From Bacteroidales bacterium (lineage in GTDB: Bacteria > Bacteroidota > Bacteroidia > Bacteroidales > JAIPAH01), in NCBI GenBank assembly GCA_021740175.1, contig JAIPAH010000016.1, positions 1 through 35,240 on the forward strand: DNA of 35,240 bases. Direction: 5' to 3'. The notes below the pieces were generated by a model, which saw only the letters and a program-made list of their open reading frames with translations, did not search any database and had not been told where the DNA came from. This document shows, piece after piece, positions 16,685 through 24,762 of the stretch (positions are counted from its first letter, which is position 1; every line of letters starts with the position of its first letter). The translations under genes and the position numbers were made by a program.

Positions 16685-19315
16685 ATGAAACGATTGATAT
16701 ACATAATATTAACGGCGAGTGGTCTGTTTCTTTGTCTCAACCTTACGGCTCAGGAGAAAACGTATAATGCCGGTCACCTAAATCCTACACCACCCACAAT
16801 AAATGGGCTTTTTAACGATGAAGCGTGGCAAAAGGTGAGCTGGCAGGATGATTTTACTCAACGAGAACCTTATGAGGGGAAAAAACCTTCCCAAAAAACG
16901 GTCTTTAAAATACTTTATGACAACGATTTTCTTTACCTGGCAATTAGAGCCTACGATTCTCACCCGGATAGCATCGTAGAGCGTCTTTCGCGTCGCGACA
17001 ACCGCCAGGGCGATAACATTGGCGTACATATCGACAGCTACAATGATAATCGGACGGCCTTTGTGTTCAACGTGAGTGCAGCAGGTGTCAAAAGCGACTG
17101 GATAACCAGCGATGATGGAGACAACCAAGATGATAACTGGGACCCTATCTGGTATGTCGAGACAAAAACCGATAGCCTGGGATGGACAGCAGAAATCAAG
17201 ATACCATTTACTCAGCTGAGATTTAGTAAAAAAGGCTCCCAAAACTGGGGCTTGCAGATAAGGCGTAATATCTACCGATACGATGAGGAAGTCCACTGGA
17301 AGCTTATTCCGAAAGATGCCGGCGGATGGGTCAGTCGGTTTGGTGAGCTGACCGGGATGGACCATATTGAACCTCAAAAAGAAAAATCCATAACTCCATA
17401 CACGGTAACTGAAATGGAGACATTTAAGGAGGTACCGGAAAATCCCTTTAAGACGTCAGGCCGTTCTTCCAAGCTAAATGCGGGTTTAAACGGAAAAATA
17501 GGTATAACCAACAATCTGACCCTAGACATGGCTATCAATCCTGATTTCGGCCAGGTAGAAGCTGATCCTTCCCAGGTTAACCTCACGGCTTACGAAACTT
17601 ATTTCGAAGAAAAAAGGCCTTTTTTTATCGAAGGAAGCAGCATCATGAACTTCAGAGTTATGCCCGTTGGAAACTTTATGAATGATAACCTTTTCTATTC
17701 CCGAAGAATTGGTCGCACTCCCCATCATTATCCTGACACAGAGAACGAGGAATATGTTAAAAGACCAGATAATACAACTATCCTCGGAGCCTTCAAACTT
17801 ACCGGAAAAAGCAAAAACGGTTGGTCGATAGGCATTCTCGAAAGCATGACCGAGCGCGAACAGGCAAAAATCAGCGATGGAAACAACAGCTATCATGAAC
17901 CGGTTGAACCCCTGGCGAATTATTTCCTGGGCCGGGTCCAGAAAGACTTTAATGAAGGAAATACAATCCTTGGCGGGATGTTAACTGCCACAAACAGGAA
18001 AATAGACTCGAAGCAGCTCGAATTCCTTCATGACCAAGCCTATACAGGAGGAATCAATTTTAAACATCAATGGCAGGATAAGAAATATACGCTCACAGCT
18101 CGTGGAATCTTTAGCCATCTTCGCGGGGATGAAGAAGCTATCCTACGGACACAGACAGCCTCAGCTCGTTACTACCAGCGTCCCGATGCCGATTATGTTA
18201 CCCTGGACTCTTCCAGGCGATCTCTTACAGGGCATGGAGGTAGTCTGATGTTTGCCAAATTCGGCAAAGGGAACTTTCAATACGGTGCATTTTTGAATTG
18301 GAAATCTCCCGGGCTGGAGCTTAACGATATGGGCTATCAGCGGGATGCCGATCAATTGTCTGAAATCGCTTTTGTTACATACCGCTCGCTGGAGCCCTTC
18401 AGTATCTTTCGGAGTTTCAGAGCTAGTGTAAATCAATGGCAGATTTGGGATTATGGAGGGAATTCCATGGTTACCGGGGGTAACATTAACGTGAACGTAG
18501 ATTTTAAAAACTATTGGGAATTTGGTTTCGGGGTAAATGGTGGAGCTTCTTCTCTCAGCAAAACGGCATTGCGGGGAGGGCCATACCTCAGGACACCGGC
18601 CAATCTGAATTACTGGTGGTCTGTCAACAGCGATCACCGGAAGGATTTTCGTATCTCTGCCGGAAACAACCAGGAGTGGAGTAAATACGGCCATGCCCAC
18701 GACAATGTTTTCTGGGCCAATATTTCCTATCGCCCGATGAATACCCTGGATATTTCACTCAATCCATCTGTAAGCTTTAGCCAGAACAAGCTGCAGTATA
18801 TTTCAACAGAAGAATTCCGGGAACAGAATCGATACATCATGGGATCGATCGAACGTACAACGGTAAGCATGTCGCTGCGTATGAGCCTCAGCCTCACCCC
18901 TGAACTCTCTATTCAGTATTGGGGTCAGCCGTTTATAGCCACAGGTGATTACAACAATTTAAAGCGCATCAAAAACAGCACAGCTGCGGATTACAAAAAC
19001 CGGTTTCATACTTTCGAAGAGGACCAGGTACATTATGTGGAAGGGGACGAATTTTATGAAATTGATGAAAACCGGGATGGTGAAGTGGATTACTCTATCG
19101 GTGACCCGAATTTCAAGGCCTTTCAGTTCAAATCCAACCTGGTAGCGCGGTGGCAATACCGTCCCGGTTCAACCATTTACCTGGTCTGGAGCCAGAACCG
19201 CGATAAATATATATCCGATGGGGCCTTCCGGATGCAGCAGGATTTCAACCGGCTGAGCAGAATTTTCCCCCATAATATCTTTTTGGTGAAGATGACTTAC
19301 AGGTTGGGACTGTAA
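16685..19315 (+). CDS. DUF5916 outer-membrane protein with CBM9-like N-terminal domain
   Basis: An 876-residue exported protein. The signal peptide ends in LTAQ at about residue 23. A family-9 carbohydrate-binding/DOMON-like sandwich follows (INGLFNDEAWQKVSWQDDF, FKILYDNDFLYLAIRAYDS, WTAEIKIPFTQLRF). The DUF5916 part then begins near LTLDMAINPDFGQVEADPSQVNLT, split by FEEKRPFFIEGSS, and runs into a long aromatic-rich beta-barrel ending MTYRLGL. This is the usual arrangement in Bacteroidota. The function of DUF5916 proteins is not established; the barrel suggests an outer-membrane location. An acidic DENRDGEVDYSIGD stretch at about 795 resembles a calcium-binding loop. It stands alone, followed by a stable hairpin. 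Confidence 0.88.
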   Translation: MKRLIYIILTASGLFLCLNLTAQEKTYNAGHLNPTPPTINGLFNDEAWQKVSWQDDFTQREPYEGKKPSQKTVFKILYDNDFLYLAIRAYDSHPDSIVERLSRRDNRQGDNIGVHIDSYNDNRTAFVFNVSAAGVKSDWITSDDGDNQDDNWDPIWYVETKTDSLGWTAEIKIPFTQLRFSKKGSQNWGLQIRRNIYRYDEEVHWKLIPKDAGGWVSRFGELTGMDHIEPQKEKSITPYTVTEMETFKEVPENPFKTSGRSSKLNAGLNGKIGITNNLTLDMAINPDFGQVEADPSQVNLTAYETYFEEKRPFFIEGSSIMNFRVMPVGNFMNDNLFYSRRIGRTPHHYPDTENEEYVKRPDNTTILGAFKLTGKSKNGWSIGILESMTEREQAKISDGNNSYHEPVEPLANYFLGRVQKDFNEGNTILGGMLTATNRKIDSKQLEFLHDQAYTGGINFKHQWQDKKYTLTARGIFSHLRGDEEAILRTQTASARYYQRPDADYVTLDSSRRSLTGHGGSLMFAKFGKGNFQYGAFLNWKSPGLELNDMGYQRDADQLSEIAFVTYRSLEPFSIFRSFRASVNQWQIWDYGGNSMVTGGNINVNVDFKNYWEFGFGVNGGASSLSKTALRGGPYLRTPANLNYWWSVNSDHRKDFRISAGNNQEWSKYGHAHDNVFWANISYRPMNTLDISLNPSVSFSQNKLQYISTEEFREQNRYIMGSIERTTVSMSLRMSLSLTPELSIQYWGQPFIATGDYNNLKRIKNSTAADYKNRFHTFEEDQVHYVEGDEFYEIDENRDGEVDYSIGDPNFKAFQFKSNLVARWQYRPGSTIYLVWSQNRDKYISDGAFRMQQDFNRLSRIFPHNIFLVKMTYRLGL

Positions 19316-19333
19316 CCTCTTTGATACTCTTAA

Positions 19334-19389
19334 CCGGATAAAACTGCCGGGAATGCCTTAAGGATATGTTCCCGGCAAAATCTATCCGG
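19334..19389 (+). terminator. Nested stem-loop after the DUF5916 gene
   Basis: An inner perfect stem TGCCGGGAA (19345-19353) / TTCCCGGCA (19369-19377) is enclosed by an outer stem CCGGATA (19334-19340) / TATCCGG (19383-19389). It begins 19 bases after the stop. No T-run follows, so it may act as an mRNA 3' stabiliser as well as a terminator. Confidence 0.6.
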
Positions 19390-19448
19390 AAACTTGCAAA
19401 ATCACCTCTGGTTTTGTATCTTAACACAAAAAATACAAATCAGCAGTT

Positions 19449-20177
19449 ATGCTAAAAAGAAAACTCAGATACACAATTGCAGGCGTATTAAGCATCGCTA
19501 TTGTGTTTATTACAATTTCATTTGTTGATACAAACCCATTAAAACCATCCACATCTATGAAACCCCAAAAAGGAGAAGTTATAAAACTTCCGCAACCTAA
19601 GACTTCAGGGGGCTTATCAGTGGAAGAAGCTATCTCGCAGCGACGTTCGGTTCGGGATTTTTCAGATAAGCCATTGAATTTGGACCAAATCTCGCAATTG
19701 CTATGGGCCGCCCAGGGCATCACCGGCCCTGAAGGCGAAAAGCGGGCCGCTCCTTCCGCCGGGGCGCTGTATCCGATGGAGCTATATGTGGTGGCGGGTC
19801 CTCAAGGCAATGATTTAGAAGAAGGCGTCTACCAATACATCCCCGAAGGACACAAAATAAAAAAAGTAACGGCAGGGGATTTAAGAGCTGACCTCGGTTC
19901 GGCAGCACTCAACCAGGAATGGGTCGAGGAAGCCCCGCTAAGTATCGTCATAACCGGCGTATACGAAAGAACCACGCGGAAGTATACCCATCACGGCGAA
20001 CGGTATGTCCACATAGAAGCCGGACATATCGGCGAAAACCTCGCCCTTCAGGCCGAAAGCCTGGGTTTGGGAATGGTTACGGTTGGTGCCTTTCAAGCAA
20101 AAAGGGTTCAGAAAGTGCTAAACCTGCCCAATGATCATCAACCGCTGTACATTATTCCGATGGGTTATCCCGAATAA
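19449..20177 (+). CDS. Membrane-anchored SagB/ThcOx-type nitroreductase-like oxidoreductase
   Basis: A 242-residue FMN-dependent oxidoreductase of the nitroreductase fold, SagB branch. An N-terminal hydrophobic segment (LRYTIAGVLSIAIVFITISF) anchors it, placing the enzyme outside the cytoplasm. The domain starts LSVEEAISQRRSVRDF (FMN phosphate-binding arginines) and includes QLLWAAQGIT, RAAPSAGALYPMELYVV and HIEAGHIGENLALQAESLGLGMV. SagB enzymes oxidise azolines in thiazole/oxazole-modified peptides, but no cyclodehydratase or precursor peptide is visible nearby, so this solitary form is probably a general nitro/quinone or similar reductase. A weak promoter-like pair TTG (19394-19396) and TATCTTAA 20 bases later lies upstream. 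Confidence 0.85.
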   Translation: MLKRKLRYTIAGVLSIAIVFITISFVDTNPLKPSTSMKPQKGEVIKLPQPKTSGGLSVEEAISQRRSVRDFSDKPLNLDQISQLLWAAQGITGPEGEKRAAPSAGALYPMELYVVAGPQGNDLEEGVYQYIPEGHKIKKVTAGDLRADLGSAALNQEWVEEAPLSIVITGVYERTTRKYTHHGERYVHIEAGHIGENLALQAESLGLGMVTVGAFQAKRVQKVLNLPNDHQPLYIIPMGYPE

Positions 20178-20349
20178 TGACATTCATTTACAAACCCTCT
20201 TATCGAATAACTGTATCGCAATGCGGGATTAGCGTAGTTTGATTTTATTCTCCGATACAAAGCCTGGCTAAAACCTGGCTCTGTAAAAATTGCCACATCA
20301 TCCCGCATGACTTATGACAGCATGTTATAGCCAGTACCGTTTTCTGTTT

Positions 20350-21468
20350 CTATGTCTCTGACAATAAATTGTATAAATCTATATTCAGGTAAACAATTTC
20401 TTTTCCTATTTTTTCTGGAACTAGAATTCCCAATTCCTCCATCTGTACTAAATATTTCTTAGCTGTATTTAGACTTTTTAAGTTTTTATCTAATAATCTT
20501 TTAGGACTCGTGTAAGGTTGTTCAAATAATTTCTCTACTACTTCTTTTCTAATATGTGGTAACTTATCTTCGACCAATTTTAAGGTTCTGTCAAATAATC
20601 TATCAATTTCCTCTATCTTATTTATCGTATAAATTGATGTCTCTTCCACTGCATTTAGCATATAAATTATCCAATTCTTCCATTGCCTGCGACTTGTAAC
20701 TTCATTCAGGAATATGTAATAATCATCTTTTCTCTGGATGATATAGGCACTCAGGTATAATATTGGAGTATCCAGTAATTTTTTTTGAACCATAAGTAAA
20801 ATACTTAAAATTCGTCCTACCCTGCCGTTGCCATCCCGAAACGGGTGGATTGCCTCAAATTGATAATGAGAAATGGCTAATTTAATTAGCGGGTCGTAAT
20901 CGTATTTGTTATCATCATTGATATATTCTATCAGATTATCCAGTTTTTCATTTATTATCTTTTTTCCTCTCGGCGGGGTGTAAATCACTTCGCCACTTAG
21001 TAATCCGCTTCCTCTTTTCTTTATGACGGTCTCTGTTTGCGGAGGGCGTACTCCATCGTTTACATTCTGAATTTCCTGATAAATTTTTATCAAAGAATCA
21101 ATAGTAAAATTACCATTATTTACTATTTCAGTATATCCCCTCCACAAAGCTTCCCGATATCGTAACACCTCTTTTGCATTACCATTCACGTATGAATTTA
21201 CCGTAAGTGATTTATACAACTCATCTTCAGTCGTAAATATATTTTCTATCTCGGTACTGGCTTTTGCTTCTCTCAGGGCAATCGTATTTACCAGCATGGA
21301 TTGATTCGGAAGTTTTCCGGCTAATCCTTTCAGTTCTGCTAAGGCTTTGTTTGCATTATTTAAAGCCTTCAAGACTTCTATCGTGACTACATTCTTATCA
21401 TCCGGCGGTAATAACGGTAGGTTATTATATGGTTTATTTCTATCGTATGGCATCATATCTTTTGACAT
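20350..21468 (-). CDS. Fic-domain AMPylase (class II, self-inhibited) with C-terminal winged helix
   Basis: A 372-residue Fic protein that would transfer AMP (or another nucleotide moiety) from a nucleotide onto a target protein. The catalytic motif HPFRDGNGRVGR lies at 208-219. An inhibitory helix with STEIEN at 71-76 fits the (S/T)xxxE(G/N) rule of N-terminally self-inhibited class II Fic proteins, so no separate antitoxin is needed and none is seen. LLSGEVIYTPPRG just before the core matches the flap region. The C-terminus (SPKRLLDKNLKSLNTAKKYL) looks like a winged helix that may bind DNA. Base composition is more AT-rich than the preceding metabolic genes. The upstream region carries an operator-like repeat array, which fits autoregulation. 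Confidence 0.9.
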   Translation of the reverse strand: MSKDMMPYDRNKPYNNLPLLPPDDKNVVTIEVLKALNNANKALAELKGLAGKLPNQSMLVNTIALREAKASTEIENIFTTEDELYKSLTVNSYVNGNAKEVLRYREALWRGYTEIVNNGNFTIDSLIKIYQEIQNVNDGVRPPQTETVIKKRGSGLLSGEVIYTPPRGKKIINEKLDNLIEYINDDNKYDYDPLIKLAISHYQFEAIHPFRDGNGRVGRILSILLMVQKKLLDTPILYLSAYIIQRKDDYYIFLNEVTSRRQWKNWIIYMLNAVEETSIYTINKIEEIDRLFDRTLKLVEDKLPHIRKEVVEKLFEQPYTSPKRLLDKNLKSLNTAKKYLVQMEELGILVPEKIGKEIVYLNIDLYNLLSET

Positions 21469-21480
21469 TAAAATCTATTT

Positions 21481-21561
21481 CTGTCAAAATTAAGCAAAAT
21501 TTGATAATTAGTTCATTTTCTATCAAAATTAGCGCTACAATTTTTCAAACTGTCAAATTTA
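21481..21561 (-). promoter_or_regulatory. Operator-like repeat array upstream of the Fic gene
   Basis: On the minus strand TTTGAYAG occurs three times in the same orientation (plus-strand CTGTCAAA 21481-21488, CTATCAAA 21520-21527, CTGTCAAA 21550-21557). A perfect inverted pair TTTGATA (21500-21506) / TATCAAA (21521-21527) overlaps the middle copy. Two TAATTTTG boxes, exact matches to the -7 consensus, sit within the copies at 21485-21492 and 21524-21531, so a bound protein would cover the promoter. Confidence 0.5.
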
Positions 21562-21642
21562 TATATTTTTTGATACGTTTCCTGGGATGGGCTACACCGG
21601 TGAAGCAAGAGGGTTTTGCCGGATATAAAATTTGCAGATAAT

Positions 21643-21695
21643 AACCTGCCAGTTCTTAGAGTTGGCCTTGCTGGATGATTGAGGTGGCAGGTTTT
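21643..21695. repeat. Palindromic repeat, copy 1 (AACCTGCCA...TGGCAGGTT)
   Basis: Perfect 9-bp arms AACCTGCCA (21643-21651) and TGGCAGGTT (21685-21693) enclose AGTTCTTAGAGTTGG-type sequence, followed by TTAGTTAAA. A related copy in the same orientation lies at 25750-25790. The two bracket the restriction-modification/ORF6N region. Confidence 0.7.
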
Positions 21696-21848
21696 AGTTA
21701 AAGGTATGTTGGAATTTGTGTCTTAGAGCCTTTTTGAGTTTTAATATTTTCTTCGCAATGACATGAGCAGTCTTTGTCCCGGGAAAAATGGGAAACAAAT
21801 CTACCTGGGAGCAGGATTTTTAAAAAGTGGCCTCTTTAATTCGGAGAG

Positions 21849-21920
21849 GGTGGCACAGGTACTCCGAAATTACTGGCAAAATTTGCTCCGATACAGGAGG
21901 CACAGTTTAAACCGAAATAA
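21849..21920. repeat. Decayed insertion-sequence-end-like array, copy 1
   Basis: Three imperfect units of about 24 bases follow each other, each with GGCAC or GGCAA near its start and CCGAAA or CCGATA near its end (21849, 21874, 21896). The same unit type is found at 34123-34179. Such serial repeats are typical of the transposase-binding ends of IS21-family elements; no transposase gene remains, so this is inference. Confidence 0.5.
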
Positions 21921-22055
21921 CTAACGAATAAGAAATCACGTGCTTACGGAATTAATAAGGTTCAATATTTATTGTGGGTTATGAAGGCTATAAGGTTTAA
22001 CGACAATAAATATGATTGATCCATTATTGGAAAAATGGTTAAATGATGAATAGAA

Positions 22056-22679
22056 TTAAAGCGACTCTGGTTCTATCCCTAAAATAAGTAGTGGAACTGG
22101 TGGACTATTTCGTCCTTGTCGCATTACTTTATAGACTTCTCCTTCATAATATGCTACGCCTGAAGACATTTCTTGTTGCATTTTTTTTGTAGGTAATATC
22201 TCAATCCCAAGATTAATAACACCGCCAGAGTAAAAAAGCATGTGTTTCACAAATAAGTCATAAGCCACAAAAGCGTACTTGCCAAACTGAACTTCTACTG
22301 CAATTTTATCTTTAACAAAATCTGTTTGATTATAACTGAATATAGGATTGCTTTCACCTTGACTTTGCAAAAATTCCTTTTGCTCATCTGGTGGCATCAG
22401 AATACTTTTCTCCATTAATTCACGATCCAGTGTAATGTAATATCTATAGCGACTTTCTACCCAGTTTTTTATCTTGAAATATTCCTCAAAGACTTTATTT
22501 AGTGCTTTAGGGCTATAAAGACTGACTCCTGACTTTGTCTGCTCTTTACTAATTTTAGTTTTATTCTGACTCGCATCAACCTTAGTTATAACTTCTTTTA
22601 TTTGTTTATAAAACTTATTATGATGTACTATTAAATATTCTTCTCCATTTAAATGGGAGTAACTCTGGGCTATTTTCAT
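22056..22679 (-). CDS. Type II restriction endonuclease, BglII/BstYI family
   Basis: A 207-residue restriction enzyme. The core DFVKDKIAVEVQFGKYAFVAYD places Asp120, Glu129 and Gln131 at +0, +9 and +11, exactly the spacing of the BglII active site (Asp84, Glu93, Gln95). The following GGVINLGIEILPTK and VPLLILGIEPE also fit BstYI-like enzymes. Family members cut A^GATCT (BglII) or R^GATCY (BstYI), so a GATC-centred site is likely but unproven. Its ATG shares one base with the TAA of the methyltransferase gene (TAATG), so the methylase is translated first and the nuclease is coupled to it, a safe order for establishment in a new host. Confidence 0.88.
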   Translation of the reverse strand: MKIAQSYSHLNGEEYLIVHHNKFYKQIKEVITKVDASQNKTKISKEQTKSGVSLYSPKALNKVFEEYFKIKNWVESRYRYYITLDRELMEKSILMPPDEQKEFLQSQGESNPIFSYNQTDFVKDKIAVEVQFGKYAFVAYDLFVKHMLFYSGGVINLGIEILPTKKMQQEMSSGVAYYEGEVYKVMRQGRNSPPVPLLILGIEPESL

Positions 22680-23647
22680 TATCCCTTTCCTTTTTCATTT
22701 TTATTAAATAATGAACTTTGCCATTCTTCTGGCTTTTTTGCAATCTTATCGTTGGGTTTTGGTTTATGAATTGGCTTATTAATTGGTCTTAATTTTAATC
22801 TGCCTTCTTTTAGGTCTCTTATACGTTTACTTGCCGTGTCGATATATTTTTTTTCCTTTTCAATGCCAATAGAATTCCTCTCATTCTTAGTGGCGGCTAA
22901 AATGGTTGACCCAACACCAACATAAGGGTCTAGAACCCAACCACCTTTATTTGTTAGTGCCAAAATACACCTTTCTACAAGTTCAATTGGGTATTGGCAA
23001 GGGTGCTCGGTTTTTTCAGGATGGTTGGATTTTACATTTGGTATGTCCCATAATTCTTGTTCCCAATCTCTAATAATAATTTCCCATATATCCGAGGGAT
23101 TTTTTCCATTTGGATTACCCGATAATTGTCCTTTTTTATCTCCTTTAAAGTGGCGTTTCCCTGGATATTTTGAAGGTACCCGAACATCATCCAAATTGAA
23201 TATGTATTCATCAGATTTGGTAAACCATAAAATGGTTTCATATCTGCCTGAAAACCTATTAGAAGCATGTAGCCCATGTCCGAAATGCCATATTATTCGA
23301 TTCCTTAATTTTAAACCATATTTTTTAAAGATTTGATAATAAAACATATCCAAAGGAAATACTTCACCTTTATTTACATAATTACCCACTTGCCAACAGA
23401 TACTTCCTTTGTTGGAGGTTACCCGTATTAATTCTTCAATAACCTCTTCCTGTTGCTTCAAATATTTTTCAATTGAAGTTTTTGTTTCGTATTCTTTGCC
23501 TACATTGTAAGGTGGGGAGGTTATGATTAGGTCAAACTTATTATCCGGGAGAGTTTTTAATGTTTTAAGTGTATCTCCCAGAATTAATTTATTTTCTGTA
23601 GAATATACCTGATTTATAATCTCTTCAAATGGTTCTTCAGCTTTCAT
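22679..23647 (-). CDS. DNA methyltransferase of the BglII-type R-M pair (probably N4-cytosine)
   Basis: A 322-residue DNA methyltransferase of the beta class: the catalytic motif TSPPYNVG lies at 43-50, before the AdoMet-binding motif VLDPYVGVGST (238-248), with the target-recognition part between them. The (S/T)SPPY form is typical of N4-cytosine methylases such as M.BglII, although some N6-adenine methylases share it. It protects the site cut by the coupled nuclease that follows. A -7 box TATATTTG lies just upstream. The basic Pro/Lys-rich tail (RPINKPIHKPKPNDK) is probably flexible. The pair is far more AT-rich than the photolyase and purine genes, in line with recent transfer. Confidence 0.92.
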   Translation of the reverse strand: MKAEEPFEEIINQVYSTENKLILGDTLKTLKTLPDNKFDLIITSPPYNVGKEYETKTSIEKYLKQQEEVIEELIRVTSNKGSICWQVGNYVNKGEVFPLDMFYYQIFKKYGLKLRNRIIWHFGHGLHASNRFSGRYETILWFTKSDEYIFNLDDVRVPSKYPGKRHFKGDKKGQLSGNPNGKNPSDIWEIIIRDWEQELWDIPNVKSNHPEKTEHPCQYPIELVERCILALTNKGGWVLDPYVGVGSTILAATKNERNSIGIEKEKKYIDTASKRIRDLKEGRLKLRPINKPIHKPKPNDKIAKKPEEWQSSLFNKNEKGKG

Positions 23648-23680
23648 CTTGCTCTATTATTTATCAATTAATTCTTGATT

Positions 23681-23688
23681 CAAATATA
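23681..23688 (-). promoter_or_regulatory. -7 box (TATATTTG) of the R-M operon
   Basis: On the minus strand TATATTTG matches TAnnTTTG exactly and lies 33 bases before the methyltransferase ATG. No convincing -33 element was found at the usual distance. Confidence 0.45.
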
Positions 23689-23872
23689 GTGTTTTCCAAA
23701 ATTTATTTGTGAAATACTTCATAAAAGTTATCAACGCTATTTTTTTAAAGAATAAAAGATTTGATTAAGTAAATTTTTTAGATTAATAATTGAGGATATT
23801 GCTTTAATAACTTTTATACTTATGGTGATGGCCTTGTTAGACAAAGCTTTAGAATAAAATTTCAATCAATAA

Positions 23873-23902
23873 GGGCTGGTTCATGTTGAATCAGTCCTTT
23901 TT
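23873..23902 (+). terminator. Strong plus-strand intrinsic terminator with no gene before it
   Basis: GGGCTGGTTCA / TGAATCAGTCC forms an 11-bp stem (two G-U pairs) around a TGT loop, followed by five Ts. The G-U pairs become A-C mismatches on the other strand, so it is built to act on plus-strand RNA. No plus-strand gene ends here; it may end a small RNA or be the relic of a lost gene. Confidence 0.6.
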
Positions 23903-23908
23903 CACAAT

Positions 23909-24274
23909 TTAAAAAGGGGACCACCAACTATTATTGTTTAAAGATCCTTCTTGTTCTCTATTAATATCATTTACAAATTTTGTTTCTTCGGAATCGTAGT
24001 TAGAATTAAAATCGCCAATGTTTGCTACCCTATGTAATGGGACTTCAGTATCATATCCTAATTTGCTGTAAAGTTTATTCCTAAGGATAGCCAAGTTTCT
24101 AGGAATTATTGGTAAATTTTTATTTTTATTGGCAAATTCTGCAATTGTTCCATAACTGGCTGATTTACCATATGGCATTTCGCAAATTATTTGAACGATT
24201 ATCCATTCCCATTGATTTTTACTTGATTTTAAATTCTCGGAAATGGCTTGTAAATCTTTAGGTATCTCTTTCAT
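23909..24274 (-). CDS. MGMT/alkyltransferase-like DNA-binding protein lacking the reactive cysteine
   Basis: A 121-residue protein with the winged-helix fold signature of O6-alkylguanine-DNA alkyltransferases: MPYGKSASYGTIAEFANK (34-50), an arginine in PRNLAILR (about 59, where the base-flipping Arg sits), then VPLHRVANIGD (78-88) where true enzymes have PCHRV. The Cys is Leu here, so it cannot repair by alkyl transfer. Alkyltransferase-like (ATL) proteins bind alkylated bases and hand them to excision repair. The C-terminal EETKFVNDINREQEG is also seen in small 'MGMT family' proteins. Located between the R-M pair and the DUF4268 remnants, it could instead read DNA modification within this island. 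Assignment by pattern only. Confidence 0.7.
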   Translation of the reverse strand: MKEIPKDLQAISENLKSSKNQWEWIIVQIICEMPYGKSASYGTIAEFANKNKNLPIIPRNLAILRNKLYSKLGYDTEVPLHRVANIGDFNSNYDSEETKFVNDINREQEGSLNNNSWWSPF

Positions 24275-24402
24275 AATGTATTGATTTAAGTATTTTATTA
24301 ATTAATTTTGGATTGGACACTCGAGTTTTAATATTCAATCAAGGTGTTTTTAAAGTTTTCAAAAATAAATATAAAATTATCAGCAAAATTTTTTCGAACC
24401 CC

Positions 24403-24627
24403 TTACCCCAACACCTCCCTCGCCATCTTCCGCATAATCATCAGATGTTTCATCAACCAAGCGAAATACTCATCCTTCACCTTACTATCAATCTCAATAG
24501 GAATTCCGATAGCTTCGGAGAGTTGTTGGGCGTTTTCGGCCAACCATAGGGTGAAGTCCCTGGCTTCGTCTTTCCATAGTTCGCGGGCGTCTATGATTTT
24601 GATATGGCCTAAGTCCGAATTGCTCAT
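24403..24627 (-). pseudogene. Truncated DUF4268-type protein, copy A (74 codons)
   Basis: The first 47 residues (GHIKIIDARELWKDEARDF, then ENAQQLSEAIGIPIEID) match the N-terminus of DUF4268-type proteins, which normally run on for several hundred residues into a nuclease-like domain. Here the likeness stops after EIEID and an unrelated tail (KDEYFAWLMKHLMIMRKMAR) reads to a stop. 39 of 47 residues are identical to the second copy at 25329-25553. The reading frame and start are intact, so a short peptide could still be made. It is most simply a remnant of a duplicated, then replaced, gene. Confidence 0.65.
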
Positions 24628-24690
24628 GATGCAGGTTGTTTGTGATGTGGTTAAGATTCAGTTGTTTGTTAAACTGTAAATATAACAAAA
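24487..24690. repeat. Duplicated segment, copy A (DUF4268 5' end and its upstream region)
   Basis: About 205 bases align with 25413-25615 with a single one-base gap, covering the first 47 codons and about 65 bases before the ATG (shared CATGATGCAGGTTGTTT and AAACTGTAAATATAAC). Upstream sequence was duplicated together with the coding part. Confidence 0.85.
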
Positions 24691-24762
24691 CTTTTGGATA
24701 AGGCAATCATTGAAACATGTTGCAATTATGGATTGTAGCATTTCCCCTTTAAAGTTTCTGTT

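Larger units (their letters stand above)
21469..22055. other. Gene-free stretch between the Fic gene and the restriction endonuclease gene
   Basis: This 587-bp AT-rich stretch holds the Fic promoter array, a palindromic repeat (21643-21695) and an array of insertion-sequence-end-like repeats (21849-21920). A 13-codon frame at 22012-22053 (MIDPLLEKWLNDE) is probably not a gene. No RNA gene was seen. Confidence 0.6.

Noticed and set aside
20221-20308. Inverted repeat ATGCGGGAT / ATCCCGCAT between the SagB-like and Fic genes
   Set aside because: Arms are 9 bp with a loop of about 70 bases; such a pair is likely enough by chance and has no other support.
22012-22053. Short frame MIDPLLEKWLNDE before the restriction endonuclease gene's end
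   Set aside because: Thirteen codons, no ribosome site, no recognisable family.
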